DNA of 64,000 bases. It comes from Algoriphagus sp. Its GTDB lineage: Bacteria > Bacteroidota > Bacteroidia > Cytophagales > Cyclobacteriaceae. The translations under genes were made by a program, and so were the position numbers. Position 1 is the stretch's first letter. Each line of letters begins with the position of its first letter. The stretch spans positions 496,001 through 560,000 of the forward strand of contig JAQSDM010000009.1 of assembly GCA_029945945.1 (NCBI GenBank), in the 5' to 3' direction. The notes beneath the pieces were generated by a model. The model was given only the letters and a program-made list of their open reading frames with translations. It had not been told where the DNA came from and did no database searches. This document shows positions 55,333 to 62,856 of the stretch, piece by piece.

Positions 55333-55761
55333 ATGTCTGCCTTTAAATCCATCAACCAGCGCCTTTCTGAAGGAGTTTTTCTGCCTGAACTGGAATTCCA
55401 AACTGCGAGAAGCGGCGGGCCGGGAGGTCAAAATGTCAATAAAGTTGAGACAAAGGTTCAGCTCAGTTTCAACGTTACTAATTCAGCATTTTTATCTGAG
55501 GAAGAGAAACTGATTTTACATCAGAAACTGGCTAACAAGATCGATCAGGAAGGTTTTTTGCATCTCCAATCTCAGGAGAAACGGTCTCAGATTCAGAATA
55601 AGGAATTAGTGATCAAGAAGTTTGGAGACTTGCTTCGCAAAGCTTTTGAAAGGAAAAAGATCCGGAAAGCTACCAAGCCAGGCAAAGGTGCAATCGAAAG
55701 AAGATTAAAAGAGAAGAAATCCAATGCAGATAAAAAGTCAAATCGGGGATGGAAGCCCTGA
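55333..55761 (+). CDS. arfB: Alternative ribosome-rescue factor ArfB
   Basis: Releases nascent chains from stalled, stop-less ribosomes. 142 residues; the catalytic loop RSGGPGGQNVNKVETKV is canonical and the C-terminal tail (RRLKEKKSNADKKSNRGWKP) is strongly basic, as needed to enter the empty mRNA tunnel. It is a tandem paralogue of the gene at 54650. Its stop codon overlaps the first unit of a heptad array. Confidence 0.92.
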   Translation: MSAFKSINQRLSEGVFLPELEFQTARSGGPGGQNVNKVETKVQLSFNVTNSAFLSEEEKLILHQKLANKIDQEGFLHLQSQEKRSQIQNKELVIKKFGDLLRKAFERKKIRKATKPGKGAIERRLKEKKSNADKKSNRGWKP

Positions 55762-55822
55762 TTTATGAATTAAGATTTATGAAATAAGATTTGTGCAAAT
55801 CATAAATCCTAGATCATATATC
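55760..55822. repeat. Inverting heptad array between convergent arfB and dtxR-type genes
   Basis: Nine 7-nt units without spacer: GATTTAT, GAATTAA, GATTTAT, GAAATAA, GATTTGT, then GCAAATC, ATAAATC, CTAGATC, ATATATC. The first five carry GA at the left, the last four carry ATC at the right, and ATAAATC is the exact complement of GATTTAT. The switch point (55794/55795) is a palindrome. The array starts in the arfB stop codon and ends inside the last codons of the opposing gene, filling the whole gap. Confidence 0.75.
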
Positions 55823-56476
55823 TAAGATTTGTACGAGGAGTTTTTCACAGACTTTTTCGCTCAGTGTTTCACCCGGATGATTGAGGTAACTGACGACAAT
55901 GCTATGGTCGTAGGCTTCTTTGGAAAGTATGTGCAATTCGGTTCCCAAACTCAGATTTCGGCTATTCAAAAACTCTAAAAATTCAGTCGAGGAATTAGCC
56001 AATGCGGCAAGGATTACTGTCTGACCAGCCTTGATTTTTGAAAGTGATAAGTAATTGATTTCCTGTATCCTGCCCTGTTTATCCGGAATTGGAGATCCAT
56101 GTGGATCGATGGTTGGGAAACCCATCATTTCGTCCATTCTTTCGAAGAGTTTCGGGGCATGAATATGTTCAATCTGCTCGGCAATTTCATGAACTTCCTC
56201 CCAGCCAAATCCCATTTTATTCACCAAAAACATCTCAGTTAAGCGATGCTTTCGGATGATCAAAGCGGCTTCTTTTTGTCCTTTTGAAGTCAGCGTTACC
56301 GGCTTATACTTTTCATAAATCAGCCAACCGCTTTTCTGCAAAGTCTTAACCATGCTATTAACTGTTGGCATGCTGACTTGCATCTGATTGGCGAGGTCGG
56401 AGATATTGACCTCACCCTGTGGATTGGCGAGGTTAAAAAGTGATTTCAGGTAGTTTTCTTCAGTTTGTGATGCCAT
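55814..56476 (-). CDS. DtxR/MntR-family metal-dependent regulator
   Basis: About 220 residues from ATG 56476 (MASQTEENYLKSLF), the family-like start; the ATG at 56524 adds 16 untypical residues. N-terminal winged HTH (VNISDLANQMQVSMPTVNSMVKTLQKSG), the metal-binding dimerisation part (LTEMFLVNKMGFGWEEVHEIAEQIEHI, with Glu and His ligands and PTIDPHGSPIP) and a C-terminal SH3-like FeoA domain. Divergent from a TonB receptor with a perfect palindrome between them, so it probably represses receptor expression when Mn2+ or Fe2+ is sufficient. Confidence 0.9.
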   Translation of the reverse strand: MASQTEENYLKSLFNLANPQGEVNISDLANQMQVSMPTVNSMVKTLQKSGWLIYEKYKPVTLTSKGQKEAALIIRKHRLTEMFLVNKMGFGWEEVHEIAEQIEHIHAPKLFERMDEMMGFPTIDPHGSPIPDKQGRIQEINYLSLSKIKAGQTVILAALANSSTEFLEFLNSRNLSLGTELHILSKEAYDHSIVVSYLNHPGETLSEKVCEKLLVQILDI

Positions 56477-56527
56477 CTCTAAATCCTTGAGTCGCCAAAT
56501 ATTAAAAAAAATTATTGAAAACAATTA

Positions 56528-56545
56528 TGTTAGATGAATCTAACA
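56528..56545. promoter_or_regulatory. Perfect palindrome, likely DtxR/MntR operator
   Basis: TGTTAGAT-GA-ATCTAACA has 8-bp perfect arms and lies just upstream of a perfect -7 element (TACTTTTGC, 56549-56557) of the TonB-receptor gene, where repressor binding would block RNA polymerase. Confidence 0.72.
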
Positions 56546-56548
56546 ATA

Positions 56549-56557
56549 TACTTTTGC
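56549..56557 (+). promoter_or_regulatory. -7 element of the TonB receptor promoter
   Basis: TACTTTTGC fits TAnnTTTGC fully, 17 nt before the start codon; the palindromic operator replaces a recognisable -33 box. Confidence 0.5.
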
Positions 56558-56573
56558 CGTATCTAATAAACAT

Positions 56574-58850
56574 ATGCGCCAAATCATATTTTTAATCTTT
56601 CTTCTGGTCTTTACAGGTTTCCAGGGATTTGCCCAAACCTTCAAAATCTCGGGAAAAGTTTTAGCGGGTTCCGAACCGTTAGAATTTGCCAATGTTTTGA
56701 TCAAGGGAACATCGAAAGGAGCGGTCACAGATGCAAATGGTGCTTTTTCAATTTCAATAGATCAAGCCGGAACTTATGCAATCCAGGCTTCCATGATTGG
56801 TTTTCAAACCGATCAAAAAACGATTAAAATCCCACTTGAATCTGCTTCTGAATTAATTTTCAATCTAAGTGAAATGGATGGAGGACTGGATGAAGTCGTA
56901 ATCAGCGGTACAATGCAAGAGGTTTCGAAGCTTGATAGCCCTGTTCCGGTGGAAGTATACAAATCAGATTTTTTTCGAAAGAATCCAACGCCTTCGATTT
57001 TTGAATCACTTCAAAATGTAAATGGCGTCCGCCCTCAAATCAACTGTAACGTCTGTAATACCGGAGATATTCATATTAACGGTTTGGAGGGTCCGTACAC
57101 GATGGTTCTGATTGACGGAATGCCGATTGTGAGTGGCTTGGCAACGGTTTATGGATTGACAGGAATTCCGCAGGCTCTGATCGATCGGATCGAAGTGGTC
57201 AAAGGTCCCGCATCCACGCTTTACGGTTCGGAAGCTGTTGGCGGGCTGATAAATGTGATCACGAAAAGGCCTGAATCAGCACCAAAGCTGGCAATTGATG
57301 CTTTTGGAACAGGCTGGGGGGAAGTGAATCTGGATCTGGGAATTCGCTCGGACTGGGGAATGAAAGTTCAGTCTCTAACCGGAATTAATGGATTCTATTA
57401 CGATAATCCGATTGATAACAATGGAGACGGATTTACGGATTTGACACTGGCGAAAAGGATCTCAGTTTTTCAAAAATTGAACTTCATTCGGCCTGAAAAT
57501 AAAGTCTTTAATCTGGCTGGTCGGTATGTGTATGAGAATCGTTGGGGGGGAGAAATGAACTGGGCACCGGAGTTTCGTGGGGGTGATGAAGTTTACGGCG
57601 AAAGCATTTACACCAGTCGTTGGGAGACTTTTGGATCCTGGCAATTACCGGGTTCAGAAAACATAAATTTTCAGTTTTCTGCAAATGGACATAATCAGAA
57701 CTCAGTCTATGGAACCACGGTTTACATAGCTGATCAATACGTAGGTTTTGGCCAATTTACCTGGGCAAAAACTGTCCAAAAACATAACCTGTTACTTGGA
57801 TTAGCCTATCGCTATACTTTCTACGATGACAACACTTCTGCCACTTCAAACGAATCCGGTGGATTAAATCAGCCTTCGATTACACATTTGCCTGGGATTT
57901 TTCTTCAGGACGAAGTCAAACTGACTGAAAATCAAAGCTTGCTTTTGGGAGCAAGAGTTGATTACAATTCGCTCCACGGAACCATCTTCTCCCCACGGGT
58001 TAATTACAAGCTTTCATCAGCTGACAAAGGAACAGTTTTCAGACTTTCCGCAGGAAATGGGTTTCGGGTAGCCAATGTTTTTACCGAAGATCACGCTGCG
58101 CTGACAGGAGCCAGGGAGGTTGTTTTCACCGAGGAACTGAAACCAGAGCAAAGCTGGAATATGAATGCCAACCTGGTTAAAAAGATCTATACCACATCCG
58201 GCACTTTTATCGGATTTGATGCGAGTGCCTTCTACACCTATTTCACCAACCGAATTATCCCGGATTACGAAACCAATCCCAATCAGATCATCTATTCAAA
58301 TTTGGATGGATCCGCTGTTTCAAAAGGGGTTTCCCTGAATATTGATGCCGCTTGGTCAAATGGATTTACTGCAAATGCCGGGGCCACGCTAATGGATGTG
58401 AGCATCGAAGAGGAAGGAATCAAAACGCGTCAATTGCTCACTGAAAAATTTTCGGGCGTTTGGTCAATTGGATATGAGTTTATCAGATTGGGTTTGTCGG
58501 TAGATTACACCGGCAATATCTACAGTCCAATGAGGTTGCCACTTTTGGGAGAATTGGACGACAGGCCGGAATATTCGCCTTGGTATAGTATTCAGAATAT
58601 CCAGTTGACCAAAAAAATAGGAGAGAAGTGGGAAATTTATGGCGGTGTAAAAAACCTGCTGAATTTCACCCCACCGACAAACAGTATTGCGCGGTCCTTT
58701 GATCCTTTTGACAAAAATGTTGTTTTCGCACCGGACGGTTCGGTGGTTCCAACTCCCGAAAATCCAAATGCACTTACCTTTGACCCTAATTATGTTTTCG
58801 CACCAAATCAGGGGATCAGAGGATTTTTAGGAGTGAGGCTGACCCTTTGA
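56574..58850 (+). CDS. TonB-dependent receptor, probable metal or metallophore importer
   Basis: 758 residues with signal peptide (RQIIFLIFLLVFTGFQGFAQ), an N-terminal carboxypeptidase-like domain (ISGKVLAGSEPLEFANVLI), plug with INCNVCNTGDIHINGLEG, MVLIDGMPIV, IEVVKGPASTLYGSEAVGG, and a beta-barrel ending in GFLGVRLTL. The CxxC pair in the plug (NCNVCN) is unusual and could bind metal. Divergent from a DtxR/MntR-type regulator; the convergent PepSY gene downstream fits iron or copper handling. Confidence 0.9.
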   Translation: MRQIIFLIFLLVFTGFQGFAQTFKISGKVLAGSEPLEFANVLIKGTSKGAVTDANGAFSISIDQAGTYAIQASMIGFQTDQKTIKIPLESASELIFNLSEMDGGLDEVVISGTMQEVSKLDSPVPVEVYKSDFFRKNPTPSIFESLQNVNGVRPQINCNVCNTGDIHINGLEGPYTMVLIDGMPIVSGLATVYGLTGIPQALIDRIEVVKGPASTLYGSEAVGGLINVITKRPESAPKLAIDAFGTGWGEVNLDLGIRSDWGMKVQSLTGINGFYYDNPIDNNGDGFTDLTLAKRISVFQKLNFIRPENKVFNLAGRYVYENRWGGEMNWAPEFRGGDEVYGESIYTSRWETFGSWQLPGSENINFQFSANGHNQNSVYGTTVYIADQYVGFGQFTWAKTVQKHNLLLGLAYRYTFYDDNTSATSNESGGLNQPSITHLPGIFLQDEVKLTENQSLLLGARVDYNSLHGTIFSPRVNYKLSSADKGTVFRLSAGNGFRVANVFTEDHAALTGAREVVFTEELKPEQSWNMNANLVKKIYTTSGTFIGFDASAFYTYFTNRIIPDYETNPNQIIYSNLDGSAVSKGVSLNIDAAWSNGFTANAGATLMDVSIEEEGIKTRQLLTEKFSGVWSIGYEFIRLGLSVDYTGNIYSPMRLPLLGELDDRPEYSPWYSIQNIQLTKKIGEKWEIYGGVKNLLNFTPPTNSIARSFDPFDKNVVFAPDGSVVPTPENPNALTFDPNYVFAPNQGIRGFLGVRLTL

Positions 58851-58912
58851 ATGTTAGATTTTAGATGTAAGATTGAGTCAAATCATATGTCATAAATCCG
58901 AAATCAGAAATT
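58850..58912. repeat. Inverting heptad array between convergent TonB receptor and PepSY genes
   Basis: Nine 7-nt units: AATGTTA, GATTTTA, GATGTAA, GATTGAG, then TCAAATC, ATATGTC, ATAAATC, CGAAATC, AGAAATT. As at 55760, GAT-left units flip to ATC-right units in the middle (58877/58878). The array starts at the last base of the receptor stop codon and stops 8 nt before the PepSY stop. Confidence 0.75.
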
Positions 58913-58919
58913 CAAAAAT

Positions 58920-59606
58920 TTATTTTTTCCGGCTTTTTAAAGTCATAAAGAAAAGCGTGAATCCTGAAGCAATCGTGACCAAACCAAACAATGAGAAAGC
59001 TCGCAAAAGAATGTTGTTGAAATTGTCCCGACCTGCGTAATCCATCGTGTGAAACATCCAAAGGAAATCAAACCAACGCCAGCTGCTGTGTCGGACCCGC
59101 TCAAAATTTCCGCTTTTTGCATCTATGTAAGCGGTTAGATTTTCGGGATGATCAAAGTGAACTGCCCAGGCAGGAAGCGGCCTACCGCGGTATTCGTGAT
59201 GCGAACCGGTTTCGGTCAGGTATTCAGCTGACTTAACTTCAAAGTCGCCTTTGATGAATATTTTTGCAATTTCTTCGGCTTCCTCTTCAGTGATTTCTCC
59301 TTTGGGTTCACCGGTTTGAGCATTGAAAAGTAAAGATTCATTGACCCAATAATAGGGCTGGTGCTTTACAAATCTGAGTTCCATTTTTGAGATCTCCAGC
59401 GTAGAATCCAACTGATTCAAATCAACAAGGGTGGTTACCGGCTGATGCATCATATGATCCTGATGGAAATGATCTCCGTGAATCTCATCAATATCTGTCC
59501 AGCTGAAATAAAGTCCGCTAATTGTCCAAAAAAGGAACTGGATTCCAATAAAAACACCCAGAAATCGATGAATTCTCCGGGCGAAGTATTGATTGTTTTT
59601 GCGCAT
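58920..59606 (-). CDS. PepSY-domain membrane protein
   Basis: 228 residues: an N-terminal membrane helix (RFLGVFIGIQFLFWTISGLYF), a histidine-rich periplasmic segment (HGDHFHQDHMMHQ) at about residues 44-56 that may bind metal, a PepSY domain around EEAEEIAKIFIKGDFEV, and a C-terminal helix (SLFGLVTIASGFTLFFMTL). Related PepSY proteins are ferric reductases or partners of siderophore receptors. It faces the TonB receptor, supporting a metal role. Confidence 0.82.
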   Translation of the reverse strand: MRKNNQYFARRIHRFLGVFIGIQFLFWTISGLYFSWTDIDEIHGDHFHQDHMMHQPVTTLVDLNQLDSTLEISKMELRFVKHQPYYWVNESLLFNAQTGEPKGEITEEEAEEIAKIFIKGDFEVKSAEYLTETGSHHEYRGRPLPAWAVHFDHPENLTAYIDAKSGNFERVRHSSWRWFDFLWMFHTMDYAGRDNFNNILLRAFSLFGLVTIASGFTLFFMTLKSRKK

Positions 59607-59618
59607 GGTTGAGGCAGA

Positions 59619-59701
59619 GAAAAGGTTAAAGGGTTATTGGTTATTCCGAGTTTCAGCTAGGATAATTGTCGACTGACGACAGTCTACCGACCACAGCACG
59701 C
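59619..59701. repeat. Two short heptad patches upstream of the PepSY gene
   Basis: Patch one, 59619-59647: GAAAAGG, TTAAAGG, GTTATTGG, TTATTCC (7-8 nt units). Patch two, 59667-59701: TGTCGAC, TGACGAC, AGTCTAC, CGACCAC, AGCACGC. No ORF or promoter is evident in this 200-nt gap. Confidence 0.5.
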
Positions 59702-59775
59702 TTTTTCGAACTTCAAACCTTAATCTATTTGGCTACCAGTAAGAAAGCGTATAAACATTTTAAATTTATTTTAAA

Positions 59776-59831
59776 TATTCTATTCCCTAATCCCCAATCT
59801 CCATTCTCTTATCTCTTATCTCCAATCACTT
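59776..59831. repeat. Heptad array, ATCTCCA type, running into the CHY gene
   Basis: Eight 7-nt units: TATTCTA, TTCCCTA, ATCCCCA, ATCTCCA, TTCTCTT, ATCTCTT, ATCTCCA, ATCACTT. The last three units are coding: on the minus strand they give the final residues (KVIGDKR) and stop of the CHY protein. Confidence 0.68.
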
Positions 59832-60264
59832 TTCCATCAGTTTCAAAATACAAATGATAATGCTTGCTGCAACCCGGGTTGAAAGCTGCCTGGCATTTTG
59901 GGCAAGTATTATCGCTGCCCATGTATTCATTGATGGTCAATTCCGTGCCGCAAACTCCACAAAGTATTGCTTTTGAATCGAATTCAGCCTGAGGCCAAAC
60001 TTCTGGTTTGTGGTCTGCAGTTTCTTCGTGACAGCTGAAGCACGGATAATATTTGTCACAGCATTTGAACTTGATCGCAATTACATCGAGTTGGGAATGC
60101 CAGTGGACACATCTGGTCTGCTGGTCCACAGGCTTTCCAAATATGTTGATTCCATTTATTCTGGAGGAAACGACTGGAAGCATGACCGGATTTTGCTGAG
60201 CTGATAACGTGCCTGAAATTAGAATGAATCCTAAAAGAAAGACCAGAGTTTGGAGTGATTTCAT
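59809..60264 (-). CDS. CHY zinc-finger protein with N-terminal signal peptide
   Basis: 151 residues. The zinc-finger core has the CHY pattern: GKPVDQQTRCVHWHS, FKCCDKYYPCFSCHEE, CGVCGTEL, CPKC and FNPGCSKHYHLYF. Ordinary bacterial CHY proteins are cytoplasmic and about 110 residues; this one begins MKSLQTLVFLLGFILISGTLSAQ, a clear Sec signal, so it should be periplasmic. An internal ATG at 60183 would give a cytoplasmic form lacking it. Near copper genes; function unknown. Confidence 0.85.
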   Translation of the reverse strand: MKSLQTLVFLLGFILISGTLSAQQNPVMLPVVSSRINGINIFGKPVDQQTRCVHWHSQLDVIAIKFKCCDKYYPCFSCHEETADHKPEVWPQAEFDSKAILCGVCGTELTINEYMGSDNTCPKCQAAFNPGCSKHYHLYFETDGKVIGDKR

Positions 60265-60402
60265 TGGTGATTTTTCAGAATCGAAAGATAAGATTCATGT
60301 CTTTCACTTTTCAAGGAACCTCTGAATTTTATGCGAACGGAATCTCTTCCGAAATTCCCGCATCCAAAATTCCCAAAGCTGAATAGGAAATGACATTTTT
60401 CA

Positions 60403-60471
60403 CCTTAACCCACTATTCCTTAATCCTTTTAACCATTAACCTAATTACCAATAATCAATTAACCCATTTCC
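60403..60471. repeat. Degenerate 7-8 nt repeat array, TTAACC type
   Basis: CC dinucleotides recur at intervals of mostly 7-8 nt from 60403 to 60471 in repeats such as TTAACCC, TTAATCC, TTTTAACC, ATTAACC, TAATTACC, AATTAACC. It ends at the copper oxidase stop codon (60472). Confidence 0.6.
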
Positions 60472-62850
60472 TCAATAAGTGAACATTGCCCCGATTCCCA
60501 ATCCCATGTCGCTGTCATAATGAGAAGATGCTGAGATATACTTGGTGACGATATAGCGTGCGCCAAATGCATATTCCAGATCCGAATTGACCATTCCCCA
60601 AAGTCTTGCCCGCTTGGTGATTGGAATATCATGGCGGCTCAACTGAAGTCTGACATATCCGGTATGATCAACTTTCAAATCAGCCTCGATAAACCAGGGT
60701 GCGATATATTGAAATCCAAGATGAGCTACATTTCTATTGTCCTTTGTATTGGTTTGACCAAAAATACTTTTCTCATCTTCCCCGCCTTCGCGATATCTGT
60801 AATCCCAGCCTACATAAGCAAAAGCAAATTGATTTCGACCCAAAAGCCTTCCGAAGTGACTTTCTGTTTCATATCCTGCTTTGGCATTCAGCCCAACTCT
60901 CCATTCTGTTTGCATCATCCATCGCGTGTTCATCAGGGTGACTTCACCATCCGAACCGTTGCTTTCCAAACCAACTTCTGCTCCCAGATAGAAACGGCGA
61001 TCATCCGCATAGACTTTCTTCAAAGCATAGCGTGGATCGGGGATCTGAGGATTTGGGGGCGTGTTTTCATAGGTGAAAATCCGACCCATTCCTGCCATCA
61101 TATGATAGAGGATGTGGCAATGAAAAAACCAATCACCATATTCCTCCGAGGCATTGAATTCGATCGTATCAGTCTCCATCGGCATGATATCCAGGACATT
61201 TTTCAACGGTGAATATTCCTCCATTTCATTGACGATTCGGAAAAAATGCCCGTGCAAATGCATTGGATGCCGCATCATGGAGTTATTCCTCAAAATGATC
61301 CGAATATTTTCCCCTTGTTTGATCAGGATTTTATCACTTTCCGAAATAGTCTTATTGTCCAGCGTCCAGACATATCGGTTCATGTTCCCTGTTAACTCAA
61401 ACTCCAGTGTGCGAACCGGTCCCTCGGGAAGGGTGGTTTTGACTGGTGATTTCAGCATGTTATAATTCAGGGTTACCATTTCTCCCGGATTCAACTGCAT
61501 GCTATGGTTCATCTTGCCATGGTCCATTTTAGTGGAATCCATATTTCCGGACTTCATTTTGGAATGATCCATCATACTGTGATCCATTTTGGTGGTATCC
61601 ATTTTTTCAGCTCCCATTTCAGAATGATCCATTTTCTCAGGATTCATTTCCTTTTGGTCCATTTTAGAATGATCCATCGTGCTATGATCCATTTTCTCTA
61701 GTTCCGAAGGCAAAGTTTGGGCTGGCTCGGTAAATTCCCGATACATGACTGCATTCATATCCATTTGTTGGAGACTCATGTTCATGCCCATATCGTTCAT
61801 TTTGCCACCGATGGTCATCATGTCATTCATCATCTGCATCCCTTCGAAATAATCAAGTCGGGGCAGGGGAGTTGCAGGAAGCTTTTCTCCTGAACCCAAC
61901 CAAACAGACGCTGAACCCATCCGATCCTCGGAAGTGGAGAGGAACTCAGCCATTTCTCCTGATTCAGGCACGGTTACTTCCACATCGTAGATTTCCGAAA
62001 CCCCGATTATCAATCGGTCAACTTCTACAGGCTCCACGTCCATCCCGTCTGAGGCGACGACTGTGATTTTTCCTCCGGAATAAGTCAGCCAGAAATAAGT
62101 GGATGCGCTTCCGTTGATGACTCTCAGTCTGACCTTCTCGCCAGGTTTGTATTGTCTGCGTTCGATGCTGTCTTTTCCGTTGACCAAAAATTTCTCGTAA
62201 TACACATCGCTTACATCCATCGCATGCATGCGCTTCAGTTCATTGTTAAATTTTGTTTTCAGCTTTCCTTCTCCGATTGCTTCTGCATAACTCTGAACCG
62301 AGTTTTTCTTAACCATGTACCAATCCGTTGCATAATGGAGTGAACGCTCTATTTGATGAGGATCCTCGTCGGCCCAATCGCTGAGAAGGACTACTTCTTC
62401 ATTTTTTGGTTTTTCATCTCGCTTATGGATCACAAGAGCCCCGTACATTCCGACTTGCTCCTGAAGCATTGTGTGCGAATGGTACCAATAAGTGCCGTTT
62501 TGCTTTAGTATGAATCGGAAAGTATGCGTTCCGTGCGACTTTACCGGAGCGGTGGTGAGATAGGGAACACCGTCTTGCTCGTTGGGAATAATAAGTCCGT
62601 GCCAGTGAATGGAAGTCTCGTGGTGCATTTTATTGTGCACACGAATAACAGCTGTGTCGCCTTCGGTGAAATGCAAAGTAGGCATGGGAATCTGACCGTT
62701 GACGGAGATTCCCGGCTTATCTTTTCCGGTGAAATTGACAATAGTGTCTCTGACATAGAGATCGTATTCGACAGTTTTTTGAGCGAAAGCCTGGAAAACA
62801 ACCGAGAATAACCCAATAAAAAGGACTACTGCTTTTTGGTAGAAATTCAT
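60472..62850 (-). CDS. copA: Multicopper oxidase (CopA type) fused to a CopB-like beta-barrel tail
   Basis: 792 residues with a signal peptide (MNFYQKAVVLFIGLFSVVFQ). All four copper motifs are present: SIHWHGLIIP, YWYHSHTMLQEQ, RHPMHLHGHFF and FFHCHILYHMMAGMG (first His at 577). Residues about 384-452 are a linker of repeated MDHS/KMD units rich in Met, His and Asp. After residue about 618 a second domain (RRFYLGAEVGLESNG, YVGWDYRYREGG, RLQLSRHDIPI, ending YTY... MFTY) resembles CopB, the outer-membrane copper-resistance barrel. Likely oxidises Cu(I) and is held at the outer membrane. Confidence 0.85.
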   Translation of the reverse strand: MNFYQKAVVLFIGLFSVVFQAFAQKTVEYDLYVRDTIVNFTGKDKPGISVNGQIPMPTLHFTEGDTAVIRVHNKMHHETSIHWHGLIIPNEQDGVPYLTTAPVKSHGTHTFRFILKQNGTYWYHSHTMLQEQVGMYGALVIHKRDEKPKNEEVVLLSDWADEDPHQIERSLHYATDWYMVKKNSVQSYAEAIGEGKLKTKFNNELKRMHAMDVSDVYYEKFLVNGKDSIERRQYKPGEKVRLRVINGSASTYFWLTYSGGKITVVASDGMDVEPVEVDRLIIGVSEIYDVEVTVPESGEMAEFLSTSEDRMGSASVWLGSGEKLPATPLPRLDYFEGMQMMNDMMTIGGKMNDMGMNMSLQQMDMNAVMYREFTEPAQTLPSELEKMDHSTMDHSKMDQKEMNPEKMDHSEMGAEKMDTTKMDHSMMDHSKMKSGNMDSTKMDHGKMNHSMQLNPGEMVTLNYNMLKSPVKTTLPEGPVRTLEFELTGNMNRYVWTLDNKTISESDKILIKQGENIRIILRNNSMMRHPMHLHGHFFRIVNEMEEYSPLKNVLDIMPMETDTIEFNASEEYGDWFFHCHILYHMMAGMGRIFTYENTPPNPQIPDPRYALKKVYADDRRFYLGAEVGLESNGSDGEVTLMNTRWMMQTEWRVGLNAKAGYETESHFGRLLGRNQFAFAYVGWDYRYREGGEDEKSIFGQTNTKDNRNVAHLGFQYIAPWFIEADLKVDHTGYVRLQLSRHDIPITKRARLWGMVNSDLEYAFGARYIVTKYISASSHYDSDMGLGIGAMFTY

Positions 62851-62856
62851 ATGGAT

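Noticed and set aside
61504..61701. Plus-strand ORF rich in His and Ile over the copper oxidase linker
   Set aside because: It is the complement of the Met/His repeat in copA and shows only that repeat's periodicity.
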